Assembly: GCA_949746915.1 (NCBI GenBank)
Contig: CATKEA010000088.1
Span: forward strand, 1 to 6,288
Length of the DNA: 6,288 nt
Direction: 5' to 3'
Source of the DNA: an uncultured Bacilli bacterium
GTDB lineage: Bacteria > Bacillota_I > Bacilli_A > RF39 > UBA660
Shown: in pieces, positions 1-6,189 of the stretch
Position numbering within the stretch: position 1 is the first letter of the stretch
Layout: each line of letters begins with the position of its first letter
The notes under the pieces: model-generated
The model's database searches: none
What the model saw: only the letters and a program-made list of their open reading frames with translations
Told to the model about the DNA's origin: nothing
Made by a program: the position numbers and the translations under genes

Positions 1-51
1 AATATTATTGCGAACATGAAATATGTTGCTATCATTAATGCGTTCATACAA
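1..51 (-). CDS. 5' end of an unidentified gene, cut by the window edge; reading frame ambiguous
   Basis: A minus-strand gene starts here and runs off the left edge. A Shine-Dalgarno site (TAAGGGGG, 62-55) lies just upstream, and an extended -10 promoter sits at 83-75. Two frames stay open to the edge. An ATG at 47 has ideal spacing (7 bases) and would give a hydrophobic start, MNALMIATYFMFAII. A TTG at 51 has short spacing (3 bases) but gives a more ordinary soluble sequence, MYERINDSNIFHVRNNI, in codons typical of the neighbours. In Bacillus the gene after dnaB is dnaI, but neither peptide lets me recognise DnaI. The existence of a gene is fairly sure; its frame and identity are not. Confidence 0.5.
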   Translation of the reverse strand, partial: MYERINDSNIFHVRNNI

Positions 52-74
52 AATCCCCCTTAGAATTGTAATTT

Positions 75-83
75 ATTATAGCA
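75..83 (-). promoter_or_regulatory. extended -10 promoter for the gene at the left edge
   Basis: Read on the minus strand this is TGCTATAAT, a perfect -10 hexamer with the TG extension one base upstream. It lies in the 47-base gap between the dnaB stop and the next gene. No good -35 box is found at 16-18 bases. The Shine-Dalgarno site follows about 13 bases after the hexamer, so the leader would be short. It suggests the left-edge gene can be transcribed independently of dnaB. Confidence 0.5.
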
Positions 84-98
84 TAAATAATTTTAAAT

Positions 99-1397
99 TT
101 AGGACAATTCTTTTAATAAACGGTCCATTTCTGCTTGATCATCTTTGCTGACTTCTTTATTTTCTAAGTTTTTATTAAACCATTCTGGTAATTGCTCTTG
201 CTTTTTATGATAATTTGAAGGTTTACTATTCTGACTTTCTAATTTTTTCTTTACTTTTTTATGTTCTTTTTCACAAATAGCCATAGCATCTGGAACGGTT
301 TCTATATTAAGTCGTTTCCATTGTCCAGCAATAGTATCTATGTAATTTTTACTTAATTTTTGATTATTTATTTGTAATACATAGCTTATTAAAACATTGA
401 CTACTCCAGGTGAAAGTTTAGTGTCTCCAATTAAACTTTCTATTAGTTGGATATCTCTTTTGGCTGGTTCTCCTGTTTTATATTTACTGCGTAGGTAATC
501 AATTGGTGAGGTATTTTCAAAGGTATAAATCATTTTGGCACGGTTAGAAGTATCTCCACTTGGTGTTTTTAGATAATCAGGTTGGGTGCGATAAACTAAA
601 CTAGGAAGTTTTCCATCATTTTCAAATTGATAAAAGTTACGACAACTTTTACGAAGCTCTGTTTTATCAATTAATCCTCTTTCATTAATACAGTTTCTTA
701 CTAACCCTTGCATGGTTAAGTTATCTATTTTATAGATGAAAGCTAGGTTATTAATTAAGTCTTTAGTTTCTTGGTTAAAACAGCGCTCATTTATATTGTT
801 AAATCCTGTAATTAACATATTAAAATCAACTATTTCTTTTACATTAATATGATTTGTTTGATTTTCTCTGATATCAGTATTTTCAATATATTCTTTACCA
901 TCAATTTGAGAAAACGTTTCGGAAAATGACGAAGTTATTTCTTCATAATCTTTTAGATTAATACGTGGCACTTTATAATATTCAACTATTTTATCATATT
1001 CATTTTTACCAATATTATTATAAAGAACTATATTTAAAATTGGATGGTTTAAGAAGTCTGATGCTGATAGTGGTGAGTATATTAGATAAGCATAGTGATT
1101 GATATTGTCTTTTTTTAGATACGTTCTAAGTAGTCCTACTGCTTCTAACTTTTCACGAGCAATAATTACTTCTTCTAATCTTAGTTTCATGGTGGCCATT
1201 AAGTGATAATGAGTTAAATCATCACTCATTGTTTCTTTTTTGTCTAAATCATCTATTAAAGTAAAATATAGACTAGTTGCAACATGTCCAATAATTGGTT
1301 GGTATAGCATGGTTATTAGTTTTCGATCCGATAGTTCAACGATTGTTTTATTTATTACTGTGTAACTATCAGCGGGTAAAATTATTGGTTTTTTCAT
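99..1397 (-). CDS. dnaB: replication initiation and membrane attachment protein, DnaB/DnaD family
   Basis: Primosome protein that, in Bacillus-type bacteria, acts with DnaD and DnaI to load the replicative helicase at the origin and at stalled forks; it is not the helicase that carries the same name in E. coli. The 432-residue product is a little shorter than the Bacillus subtilis protein. An N-terminal winged-helix region (about 20-110) contains LYQPIIGHVATSLYFTL, the typical opening of this family. A variable middle (about 115-295) is followed by the DnaB_2/DnaD-like helical domain (about 297-372), with SPIDYLRSKYKTGEP and the YIDTIAGQW motif. The tail (375-432) is charged and ends in LPEWFNKNL...MDRLLKELS. 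The ATG at 1397 is preferred over the upstream TTG at 1430 because AGAGGTGA lies 5 bases before it. It has its own likely -10 box, so it is probably not cotranscribed with the surface-protein gene. Confidence 0.9.
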   Translation of the reverse strand: MKKPIILPADSYTVINKTIVELSDRKLITMLYQPIIGHVATSLYFTLIDDLDKKETMSDDLTHYHLMATMKLRLEEVIIAREKLEAVGLLRTYLKKDNINHYAYLIYSPLSASDFLNHPILNIVLYNNIGKNEYDKIVEYYKVPRINLKDYEEITSSFSETFSQIDGKEYIENTDIRENQTNHINVKEIVDFNMLITGFNNINERCFNQETKDLINNLAFIYKIDNLTMQGLVRNCINERGLIDKTELRKSCRNFYQFENDGKLPSLVYRTQPDYLKTPSGDTSNRAKMIYTFENTSPIDYLRSKYKTGEPAKRDIQLIESLIGDTKLSPGVVNVLISYVLQINNQKLSKNYIDTIAGQWKRLNIETVPDAMAICEKEHKKVKKKLESQNSKPSNYHKKQEQLPEWFNKNLENKEVSKDDQAEMDRLLKELS

Positions 1398-1402
1398 GAT
1401 GC

Positions 1403-1410
1403 TCACCTCT
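1403..1410 (-). promoter_or_regulatory. ribosome binding site that fixes the dnaB start
   Basis: On the minus strand this reads AGAGGTGA, 5 bases before the ATG at 1397. The longer open frame to a TTG at 1430 would place this site inside the coding region, so the ATG is taken as the true start. Confidence 0.75.
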
Positions 1411-1418
1411 TTTTTTAT

Positions 1419-1424
1419 ATTATA
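1419..1424 (-). promoter_or_regulatory. probable -10 box for dnaB
   Basis: Perfect TATAAT on the minus strand, 21 bases upstream of the dnaB ATG. I find no convincing -35 hexamer and no TG extension. Transcription from here would give a very short leader that only just includes the Shine-Dalgarno site. In sequence this AT-rich a chance hexamer is possible. Confidence 0.4.
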
Positions 1425-1536
1425 AACCAATAGAAGGTATTTTTCTATTAAAACTTAAAAAGATTTAGTAAATTTTAAATAATTAATGATTTGGAAATAC
1501 CAGAAAGATGTTATAACTAATTTTATATCAAAAATT

Positions 1537-1582
1537 AAAAGTAGTAAAAATTGTATCACTGATATCAAATTCTACTACTTTT
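1537..1582. terminator. bidirectional terminator-like hairpin upstream of dnaB
   Basis: Outer arms AAAAGTAGTA (1537-1546) and TACTACTTTT (1573-1582) pair perfectly. The pairing continues imperfectly inward to TATC/GATA around a 3-base loop (1558-1560). A T-rich tract follows on both strands: TTTTTTATT to the right, and TTTTAATTTTTG when read leftward on the minus strand. The stem is AT-rich and longer than a typical intrinsic terminator. Its position fits a stop for minus-strand transcripts arriving from the surface-protein gene or the decayed gene, which would separate them from dnaB. Confidence 0.45.
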
Positions 1583-1673
1583 TTATTAGTAATTAGTCTT
1601 AGAGTATAATTTTTTTCCTTTTATAGCATTCGTACTATATGATTTAGTTATCTTTTGATTAACAGTTATTTGT

Positions 1674-1753
1674 TACAGATGTATATTTAGTGTTACTTTA
1701 GAGCCAGTCGCTTGGATGTAGACTGTATTAGTATAGTAATATTATCATCTGTA
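1674..1753. repeat. nested inverted repeats, possible structured RNA or cruciform
   Basis: Three inverted repeats lie one inside the other: TACAGATG/CATCTGTA (1674-1681 with 1746-1753, 8 of 8), TTACT/AGTAA (1693-1697 with 1735-1739) and CAGTC/GACTG (1705-1709 with 1721-1725). Together they could fold into one interrupted hairpin of 80 bases on either strand, with the loop at 1710-1720. The patch is less AT-rich than the surrounding intergenic DNA. I recognise no riboswitch or small-RNA family in it. The inner two repeats are short enough to occur by chance. Confidence 0.3.
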
Positions 1754-2001
1754 TTTGGTACAATACGATCAACTATAAGGAAGGTCTAGGAATCGCAAAA
1801 TACAGAAATGTGGAAATATAAATCATTAATTATCAAAGTGATCTTTGAAAATAATATTCATGATGTAGTTAATTCAATAAAAGTTTTTGATATATCTACA
1901 AGTAGAATAAATACGATTACAAATATTGGTATAAGAATTGGTAATATTATTTTTTAATTATGAAAATATGATTTAACTCGTTCAAAAAATCTTTTTGGCA
2001 T
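1693..2001 (-). pseudogene. decayed gene for a small membrane protein (tentative)
   Basis: An ATG at 2001 follows a weak Shine-Dalgarno-like stretch (AGAGTGAG) and starts MPKRFFERVKSYFHN, a basic amphipathic N-terminus. It is cut by a TAA at 1956-1954. The same frame continues directly with KIILPILIPIFVIVFILLV, a convincing membrane segment, then reaches a TGA at 1860-1858. Two further open pieces end at TAG (1788-1786) and TAA (1695-1693). A basic head followed by a membrane anchor is a common protein start, so a point mutation creating the first stop is the simplest reading. The homology is unknown. Stops are frequent in such AT-rich DNA, so only 1861-2001 carries real signal. Confidence 0.35.
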
Positions 2002-2177
2002 ACATACTCACTCTTTTTATATCGGTAGATATGCTATTATTTTAGATTATACTTCTATATTTTATAAATTTTTATTGTAGATAAAATTGGTGGGTATTAT
2101 GTTGATTGATAAATCTAATTAAATATTAAAAACAAACACTTTAGTTTTATTTACATTTATGAAGACATATCATTATA

Positions 2178-3704
2178 TTACAGAATTTCATAGGGACTAC
2201 TTGATGTTCCATTTCCAGAACTTATCATTGTTCCAGACGCAAGTGAAATTGATGGGCGAACACCAGCAGTAGCAGCAACACTAGCTAAATTTTGATATCC
2301 ACTCAATAATATAATGAATGCATAAGCAGCACCATTACTTCGAATATGATTAGGTGACAAACTCCACCATACTTGATTAGTATATAAATAACTAATTTCA
2401 CTATAATATCTTAGACCAATTCCCGCAAATACTATTTCATCTGTTGTTAATAAAGCTACTGGATAGGTTAATTTTCCATTTCCTTTGTCACTACTTACTG
2501 TAAACTTATCATTAGCATTTGGACAAACAATACTTGGTTTATCAGAATCTGCATTTCTTCCAACTGCTCCATAATATATATTGGCATCTTCAGTTTTATA
2601 AATACTTCGATCATTACACCATACTGTATCTTCTAAATATCTTGTATAGTCTGCCATATTGCTTTGATACCATGTATCTATTATTGTTTTTATTGTTGAA
2701 TTATTCTCATTTGTCTCTGGATACATATATCCAACATAATCAGCCAAATCATAATTCTTATTAAATGAACTTTTACCAATTTGAGTTATCTCTCCTGTTG
2801 TATTTGTACATCCACCATTTTCATCTGGTGTTCCATTATAAATAAGCTTTACTCCTCCTGTTTCGGTTGTTCTTACTATCTTCCAACAAAAATTAGCGAA
2901 CTTAACATTATTATTAGTTACTTCTCCTCTAAAATAATGCACTGGATAATAATAGTCCTTAGTACTAGCGATTGTATAAACTCCCTTTCCATTAATATCT
3001 GATGGAGCAAGTCCAAAGTCAATTCCACTTGAACTACGTACGAATTCACTTTTTGTATTATCTAATGAGGCTTGTTTTTCTATTATATTGTACAGTATTT
3101 TCTCATTAGTATCTCTCTTTGGAATATAGTTGGCTGTTATCGTTATTTTACTTGCAAATACAGCACCCATTATATCTTCTAAATTTGATGTTTCACTATC
3201 TATCCATAATCTTAAACTGTAGCTGATACTCTCTTTGCTTTCTATTTTATCTTTATATAACTTATAAGCACTTGTTGATGTTTCTATAGCTTTTTCTAGA
3301 TTTTCGTTTTCAATTGTTAATTTACCTAAAAAAACTTCAGTATCTGCTTTTACTAAACTTGCTTTTATATATTCATTACTAAGTATTTTTTCTCCTTCAC
3401 TTATAGTTTCTAGATTTATAACATATTCCATATTGTTACTACAATTATTTTTCACCTTAAATGTATATGGTACTAATTTTTTCCCCTCTTCATCACTTAT
3501 TGGTGTTGCATCAGGTAAATTTATTGCAGCTGTTTCATCTACTATTTCTATATTTATACATCCAATTACTAAACTATTTTGATTAGTTTGTCCTACTGTT
3601 GATTGCCACAATGCAAATGAGGTTCCTAGTATTATAAGTAGTAACATTAGTAATAATAATGTTGCTTTATTTATTTTTTTATAGTACAATTTTTTATTTT
3701 TCAT
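2178..3704 (-). CDS. secreted or membrane-anchored surface protein: TasA/camelysin-like N-terminus fused to a DUF6273-like C-terminal domain
   Basis: Product of 508 residues, with no enzymatic motif that I recognise. A lysine-rich head (1-13) leads into a Leu-rich hydrophobic segment (14-27) and TSFALWQ. This resembles the signal segments of TasA/camelysin proteins cleaved by SipW, and Ser29-Phe30-Ala31 would suit a signal peptidase. Residues about 45-193 look like a TasA-type beta-sandwich: ISDEEGKKLVPYTFKVKNNC and later YSLRLWIDS. A linker follows. The C-terminal domain (about 225-508) carries NFCWKIVRTTETGGVKLIYNG, TIIDTWYQSNM, VWCNDRS, VWWSLSP and GVRPSISL, and ends SSSPYEIL. WW-SP followed by GVRP is the hallmark of DUF6273-like domains in gut Firmicutes. 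All six cysteines (49, 88, 273, 299, 363, 394) lie outside the membrane segment, and their number allows three disulfides. There is no LPXTG motif and no prepilin motif. GGTGA lies 4 bases before the ATG, and the gene has its own promoter. A surface adhesin or matrix role is inference. Confidence 0.75.
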   Translation of the reverse strand: MKNKKLYYKKINKATLLLLMLLLIILGTSFALWQSTVGQTNQNSLVIGCINIEIVDETAAINLPDATPISDEEGKKLVPYTFKVKNNCSNNMEYVINLETISEGEKILSNEYIKASLVKADTEVFLGKLTIENENLEKAIETSTSAYKLYKDKIESKESISYSLRLWIDSETSNLEDIMGAVFASKITITANYIPKRDTNEKILYNIIEKQASLDNTKSEFVRSSSGIDFGLAPSDINGKGVYTIASTKDYYYPVHYFRGEVTNNNVKFANFCWKIVRTTETGGVKLIYNGTPDENGGCTNTTGEITQIGKSSFNKNYDLADYVGYMYPETNENNSTIKTIIDTWYQSNMADYTRYLEDTVWCNDRSIYKTEDANIYYGAVGRNADSDKPSIVCPNANDKFTVSSDKGNGKLTYPVALLTTDEIVFAGIGLRYYSEISYLYTNQVWWSLSPNHIRSNGAAYAFIILLSGYQNLASVAATAGVRPSISLASGTMISSGNGTSSSPYEIL

Positions 3705-3734
3705 ATCATCACCAATTTATCTTGTTATATATTG

Positions 3735-3743
3735 ATTATAGCA
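3735..3743 (-). promoter_or_regulatory. extended -10 promoter for the surface-protein gene
   Basis: Minus strand TGCTATAAT, identical to the promoter at 75-83, ends 30 bases before the ATG at 3704. The best -35 candidate at 17 bases is TAGAAT (3763-3758), only three of six matches to TTGACA. The gene therefore probably has independent expression and does not rely only on read-through from pilD. Confidence 0.55.
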
Positions 3744-3842
3744 TAGTAAGTAAATTTATTCTATATAGTATCATTAGATAAATCTTTATTTGTATTAATA
3801 ACCATATTTTAATCATTTATTATACTATTATCTTTTATATTA

Positions 3843-3880
3843 TAGTATTTATAACACAATTTATAACGGAATAAATACTA
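3843..3880. repeat. 10-bp inverted repeat downstream of pilD
   Basis: TAGTATTTAT (3843-3852) and ATAAATACTA (3871-3880) are perfect inverted copies around an 18-base spacer. The direct repeat TTTATAAC occurs at 3848-3855 and again at 3860-3867. The site lies 18 bases after the pilD stop, where a terminator would be expected. However, the stem is almost all A-T and no T-run follows on the minus strand, so it is a poor intrinsic terminator. It could instead be a protein-binding site or chance structure. Confidence 0.3.
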
Positions 3881-3897
3881 GTTAACTAAAATGTATA

Positions 3898-4668
3898 TTA
3901 TATAAACGTTAGATACTCAATCAATGATTTAACATCAACCTTCAAAAAATAAAATAATATTACTGATAACATAATAAAAGGTCCAAATGGTATAACTTTT
4001 TCATTATTAATTTGAAATAACACTATTGATATTGGTAAAGCTATAGCACTTGCTACAAAGATTACGAAAAAACCTATTAGAGGATGAACTACAAGTCCAA
4101 CAACAAACATTAATTTGACATCAGCTCCACCTAAACTTTCTTTTTTAAAAAGATAATTTCCAAAAAGCATAATCATATACATGCTAAAAAACATAGCGAG
4201 CCCACTTAAAACATGTAATGCTGTTTCTTTTATGCCAATACTTATTAACATAGTAATGACAATAACAACTGAACTAGTTAAAGTAACCTCATCAGGTATA
4301 ACTAAATATTTAGTATCACTTACAACTATAATTACAAATAAACTTACTAAAGTAAGGGCTATTATTAGTTCATAACCTAGACCAAATGAATAATAACAAA
4401 CAGAAAAAAGAAGTCCTGTTAGCACTTCAATCAATGGATAAAAGAGAGCTATCTTCTCTTTACAATTTCGACACTGTCCCTTCTGCATAAGATAAGATAT
4501 AACTGGTATTAATTCAAATGTTTCTAACTTATGATGACAACTTGGACAGTACGAATGCTTGGGATTTATGATAGACTCTCCTTTTGGCAAGCGATAGCCA
4601 ACAACATTATAGAACGATCCTAAAACAGTTCCTAATATAAAAAACATAATTATATAGAATAATTCCAT
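3898..4668 (-). CDS. pilD: prepilin peptidase / N-methyltransferase (type IV leader peptidase, A24 family)
   Basis: Membrane aspartyl protease that removes the short leader of type IV prepilins or competence pseudopilins; in this family it also methylates the new N-terminus. Its 256 residues are full length for the PilD/ComC family. The N-terminal domain contains GSFYNVVGYRLP (17-28) and two cysteine pairs, CPSC (41-44) and CRNC (66-69), the zinc-binding arrangement of bifunctional enzymes, followed by FYPLIEVLTG (76-85). Both catalytic aspartates are visible: D118 in SDTKYLVIPDE and D183 in GGADVK. PFGPF (227-231) is also typical. Most of the rest is hydrophobic membrane helices. The start is supported by AAGGAAGG 8 bases before the ATG. 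It follows pilC by 40 bases on the same strand, so the two are very likely one operon. comC would be the name in a competence setting; the sequence here does not decide between them. Confidence 0.93.
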   Translation of the reverse strand: MELFYIIMFFILGTVLGSFYNVVGYRLPKGESIINPKHSYCPSCHHKLETFELIPVISYLMQKGQCRNCKEKIALFYPLIEVLTGLLFSVCYYSFGLGYELIIALTLVSLFVIIVVSDTKYLVIPDEVTLTSSVVIVITMLISIGIKETALHVLSGLAMFFSMYMIMLFGNYLFKKESLGGADVKLMFVVGLVVHPLIGFFVIFVASAIALPISIVLFQINNEKVIPFGPFIMLSVILFYFLKVDVKSLIEYLTFI

Positions 4669-4708
4669 AATATATACCTTCCTTTTTATTTATTTTACCT
4701 TTACTTTT

Positions 4709-6154
4709 TTATGTAATTGTTTCATACATTCCAAACATTGGAACAATGATCGATATTAAGATAAAACCAACAGCAAAAGCTAGGATTACCAAAGTAATTG
4801 GTTCAATCAAACTTTTAATTGATCCAATCATATTTTTATGAAGATTTCCAAAGTGATTTGAAACTTTTTCCATCATGGTTCCTAATTGCCCTGTTGACTC
4901 ACCAGTAACTAACATTTCATAAGCAACTACTGGAAAAGCCCAATGTCCTCTAAATGAGGTTGATATTTTTCCACCTTTACTAAGAGTATCTAAGGTATTC
5001 ATAATGATTTCTTTATATATTTCATTATTCGATATTTTTGATAAAATATCCATACTATCAGAAATGTTTACACTGTGATTTAACAGGGAGGCAAAGGTTT
5101 TAGTAAACATATTAACTTCATTATAAATTATTATATTTCCAACAACTGGTAGCTTCATAAAGAAGGTTTGCATTGTCTTTTTAAATGATTTTATGTTATG
5201 GTAAGCTAATTGATAAGCGATTATAATTATAATTAATCCAATTAGTAACAAATACCAATAACCTGATACAAAAGCACTTAATGACATTGTAAACTGTGTA
5301 ATTGCTGGTAATTCTTTTTCTCCAGCATCATACATTGAAGTAAATGATGGTACAATATAAATTAAACAGAATACTAAAACTACGATAGTTAAACAAAGTA
5401 CTACTAAGGGATAAGTTAAAGCAGACATCATTTGTTTCTTTGATTCTTCTATTGAAGTATAATACTCACTCATTTCGTCTAAAACACTTGGTAAATCTCC
5501 AGTCATTTCTGAGGTTTTTACCATGTTTATTAAAAGTCTTGGAAAAATATCACTTTGATGTTCTAAAGCGGCAGAAAAGCTTTCACCAGTTACTAAATCA
5601 TAAACTATTCGATCATAAACTTTTCTCTTGTCAGGTTTTGATGTTTGTTTAGCTAGGATACGAACTGAATCAATTAATGGAATACCTGCTCTAATATAAG
5701 TTGATAATTGTGTTAAAGCAAATGATATTTCTCCTGCTTTCATTTTACCAAAACCAGGAAGTCTGATTTCCATATTCATTTTCTTTTGTGGTGTAATACT
5801 AACTATTTCATAACCTTCATTTATCAAAAAAGCCTTTACTTCACTTTCTGATAAAGCATCGAATGAACCTTTTAAGGTTTGGCCCATATCATTTTTAACA
5901 ATATAGTCAAAAGATACACGTTTTCTTTCAATAAGACTATCTAAGCTATCTTCACTAGTTTCTTTAGTAGATGTTGTTTTATTATCTATACCTTTAGTCT
6001 GTTGTTTTATTTCCTCTTGAATTCTGGCAATTCTATCTTTATTCTCTTTATTTTTTTCTTTCTTTAATTGTTTATCTTTGCTACTGATAAAAAGTTTCTT
6101 TGGTAGAAGAAAAAATGCACGGACTCCATGATATACAGAAATAAAAATATTCAT
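4709..6154 (-). CDS. pilC: type IV pilus / type II secretion inner-membrane platform protein (PilC/GspF family)
   Basis: Polytopic membrane protein that couples the cytoplasmic assembly ATPase to growth of a pilus or pseudopilus. After an N-terminal extension comes the family's N-terminal beta-domain (about 81-122, FDYIVKNDMGQTLKGSFDALSE...GYEIVSI). Two GspF domains follow. The first (about 143-270) has FALTQLSTYIRAGIPLIDSV and KTSEMTGDLPSVLDEM. The second (about 343-474) has FTKTFASLLNHSVNISDSM and VTGESTGQLGTMMEKV. Membrane segments lie near 248-270, 297-316 and 450-472. At 481 residues it is longer than the usual roughly 400, and residues 1-80 account for most of the excess: an aliphatic/aromatic patch (1-23) then a lysine/glutamate-rich stretch (24-75). 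The weak Shine-Dalgarno GGGGT lies 7 bases before the ATG. It heads a pilC-pilD operon; the assembly ATPase and pilins are not in the window. ComGB is the competence equivalent. Confidence 0.92.
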   Translation of the reverse strand: MNIFISVYHGVRAFFLLPKKLFISSKDKQLKKEKNKENKDRIARIQEEIKQQTKGIDNKTTSTKETSEDSLDSLIERKRVSFDYIVKNDMGQTLKGSFDALSESEVKAFLINEGYEIVSITPQKKMNMEIRLPGFGKMKAGEISFALTQLSTYIRAGIPLIDSVRILAKQTSKPDKRKVYDRIVYDLVTGESFSAALEHQSDIFPRLLINMVKTSEMTGDLPSVLDEMSEYYTSIEESKKQMMSALTYPLVVLCLTIVVLVFCLIYIVPSFTSMYDAGEKELPAITQFTMSLSAFVSGYWYLLLIGLIIIIIAYQLAYHNIKSFKKTMQTFFMKLPVVGNIIIYNEVNMFTKTFASLLNHSVNISDSMDILSKISNNEIYKEIIMNTLDTLSKGGKISTSFRGHWAFPVVAYEMLVTGESTGQLGTMMEKVSNHFGNLHKNMIGSIKSLIEPITLVILAFAVGFILISIIVPMFGMYETIT

Positions 6155-6189
6155 AAATAATACCCCATTTCTATTCTTTTACTATTTGA

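Larger units (their letters stand above)
1398..2177. other. 780-base intergenic stretch with no intact gene
   Basis: No open frame here looks like a working protein. From dnaB outward it holds the dnaB ribosome binding site and -10 box, the terminator-like hairpin at 1537-1582, a set of nested inverted repeats at 1674-1753 in a less AT-rich patch, and a decayed minus-strand reading frame at about 1693-2001. A further extended -10-like sequence, TGCTATAAA, lies on the minus strand at 1628-1620. The part just after the surface-protein stop (2040-2177) is extremely AT-rich. It has only a weak 4-bp hairpin (AAAC/GTTT, minus strand) before a T-run, near 2127-2146, as a possible terminator. Confidence 0.6.

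Noticed and set aside
1398..1430. Upstream TTG start extending dnaB by 11 residues
   Set aside because: The extension would run through the Shine-Dalgarno site and the transcription start region, and the family-like sequence begins at the internal ATG (1397), which has well-placed AGAGGTGA.
1808..1957. Plus-strand open frame of 49 codons (starts MWKYKSLIIKVIF)
   Set aside because: No Shine-Dalgarno at a usable distance (the nearest purine block is about 16 bases away), no recognisable family, and it is antisense to the more convincing membrane segment on the minus strand.
2100..2123. Seven-codon plus-strand open frame after GGTGGG, a possible leader peptide
   Set aside because: Nothing on the plus strand follows for it to regulate, and the peptide MLIDKSN has no attenuator-like codon run.
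2178..2400. C-terminal domain as the variable region of a diversity-generating retroelement
   Set aside because: The WW-SP...GVRP tail recalls lectin-fold targets, but no reverse transcriptase and no template repeat is present in the window, and the codons between WWSLSP and GVRP are not notably AAC/AAT-rich.
2519..2764. Plus-strand open frame of 81 codons
   Set aside because: It lies antisense within the surface-protein gene. Its Tyr/Leu/His-rich sequence is what the complement of that gene produces, and there is no ribosome binding site or family signal.
2781..3002. Plus-strand open frame of 73 codons
   Set aside because: Shadow of the surface-protein gene; Cys/Ser/Ile-rich low-complexity translation with no initiation signal.
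3600..3704. Surface-protein N-terminus as a type IV prepilin leader
   Set aside because: There is no glycine followed by a hydrophobic stretch with Glu at +5; the segment is a Leu-rich signal/anchor ending TSFALWQ, which fits a signal-peptidase or SipW-type substrate.
4181..4375. Plus-strand open frame of 64 codons
   Set aside because: Antisense to pilD, where the catalytic motifs prove the coding strand.
5440..5652. Plus-strand open frame of 70 codons
   Set aside because: Antisense to the first GspF domain of pilC; no supporting signal.
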